Below, in pieces: positions 5,655 to 5,700 of a stretch of DNA of 5,700 nt. How positions within the stretch are numbered: the first letter of the stretch is position 1; every line of letters begins with the position of its first letter. The notes beneath the pieces were generated by a model, which saw nothing but the letters and a program-made list of their open reading frames with translations, was not told the origin of the DNA and made no database searches. A program made the translations under genes and the position numbers. Source of the DNA: an uncultured Verrucomicrobiota bacterium (lineage in GTDB: Bacteria > Verrucomicrobiota > Kiritimatiellia > RFP12 > UBA1067); the NCBI GenBank assembly GCA_946543025.1, contig CAMNLN010000234.1:1-5700 (forward strand), given 5' to 3'.

Positions 5655-5700
5655 TCGACAGTGACATCGGCGAGGAGTTCCAGGCGGTCGGCCACGTAGA
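5651..5700 (-). CDS. C-terminal end of an unidentified - strand gene (5' part outside the window)
   Basis: Reading the - strand from the right edge gives YVADRLELLADVTVE and then TGA (5653-5651). The codons favour G or C in the third position, as in the window's other genes, and the frame ends just where a hairpin begins, 159 bases upstream of the GH109-like start. Fifteen residues are too few to name a family. It is offered as a probable gene end because no other frame in this stretch looks as coding-like. Confidence 0.5.
   Translation of the reverse strand, partial: YVADRLELLADVTVE

Overview
This is a GC-rich bacterial window with one clipped gene at the left edge on the + strand and everything else coding on the - strand. 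The gene content suggests an anaerobic, mucosa- or sediment-associated bacterium, possibly of the PVC group (Verrucomicrobiota or Kiritimatiellota). The clues are an [FeFe]-hydrogenase, an exported GH109-type glycosidase and an aspartate-type MurA. This placement is an inference, because no rRNA or other phylogenetic marker is present.

Layout from left to right. (1) Positions 1-246 (+) hold the C-terminal end of an [FeFe]-hydrogenase with the last H-cluster cysteine motif. (2) A 77-base convergent gap follows. (3) Positions 324-3927 (-) hold a compact three-gene operon, transcribed murA, then a membrane-anchored TerB-like/AAA+ (CbxX/CfxQ-type) ATPase, then an RluA-family pseudouridine synthase. 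The gaps are 12 nt and 1 nt, and each downstream gene has a GGAGG ribosome-binding site touching or inside the end of the gene before it. A good sigma70-type promoter (TTGACG-17-TACACT) lies just upstream of murA and implies a very short leader without a Shine-Dalgarno sequence. (4) Positions 4028-5491 (-) hold a Tat-exported, probably lipidated, GH109-like member of the Gfo/Idh/MocA fold. (5) A 159-base gap holds a candidate promoter. (6) Positions 5651-5700 (-) look like the last codons of another - strand gene, whose stop codon lies inside a long hairpin.

The operon combines cell-wall precursor synthesis (MurA), an uncharacterised ATP-driven remodelling factor tethered to the membrane, and RNA modification. 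The GH109-like enzyme would act outside the cytoplasm on N-acetylgalactosamine-containing glycans.

The points most worth a second look are: MurA has Asp in place of the fosfomycin-target Cys; the pseudouridine synthase gene contains an in-frame, palindrome-ended tandem repeat built on GGGACAG(A/G)CCC, with a third partial copy elsewhere in the same gene; and the TM-TerB-AAA+ protein sits inside a murA operon. I see no CRISPR array, tRNA, rRNA, transposase or obvious defence island.
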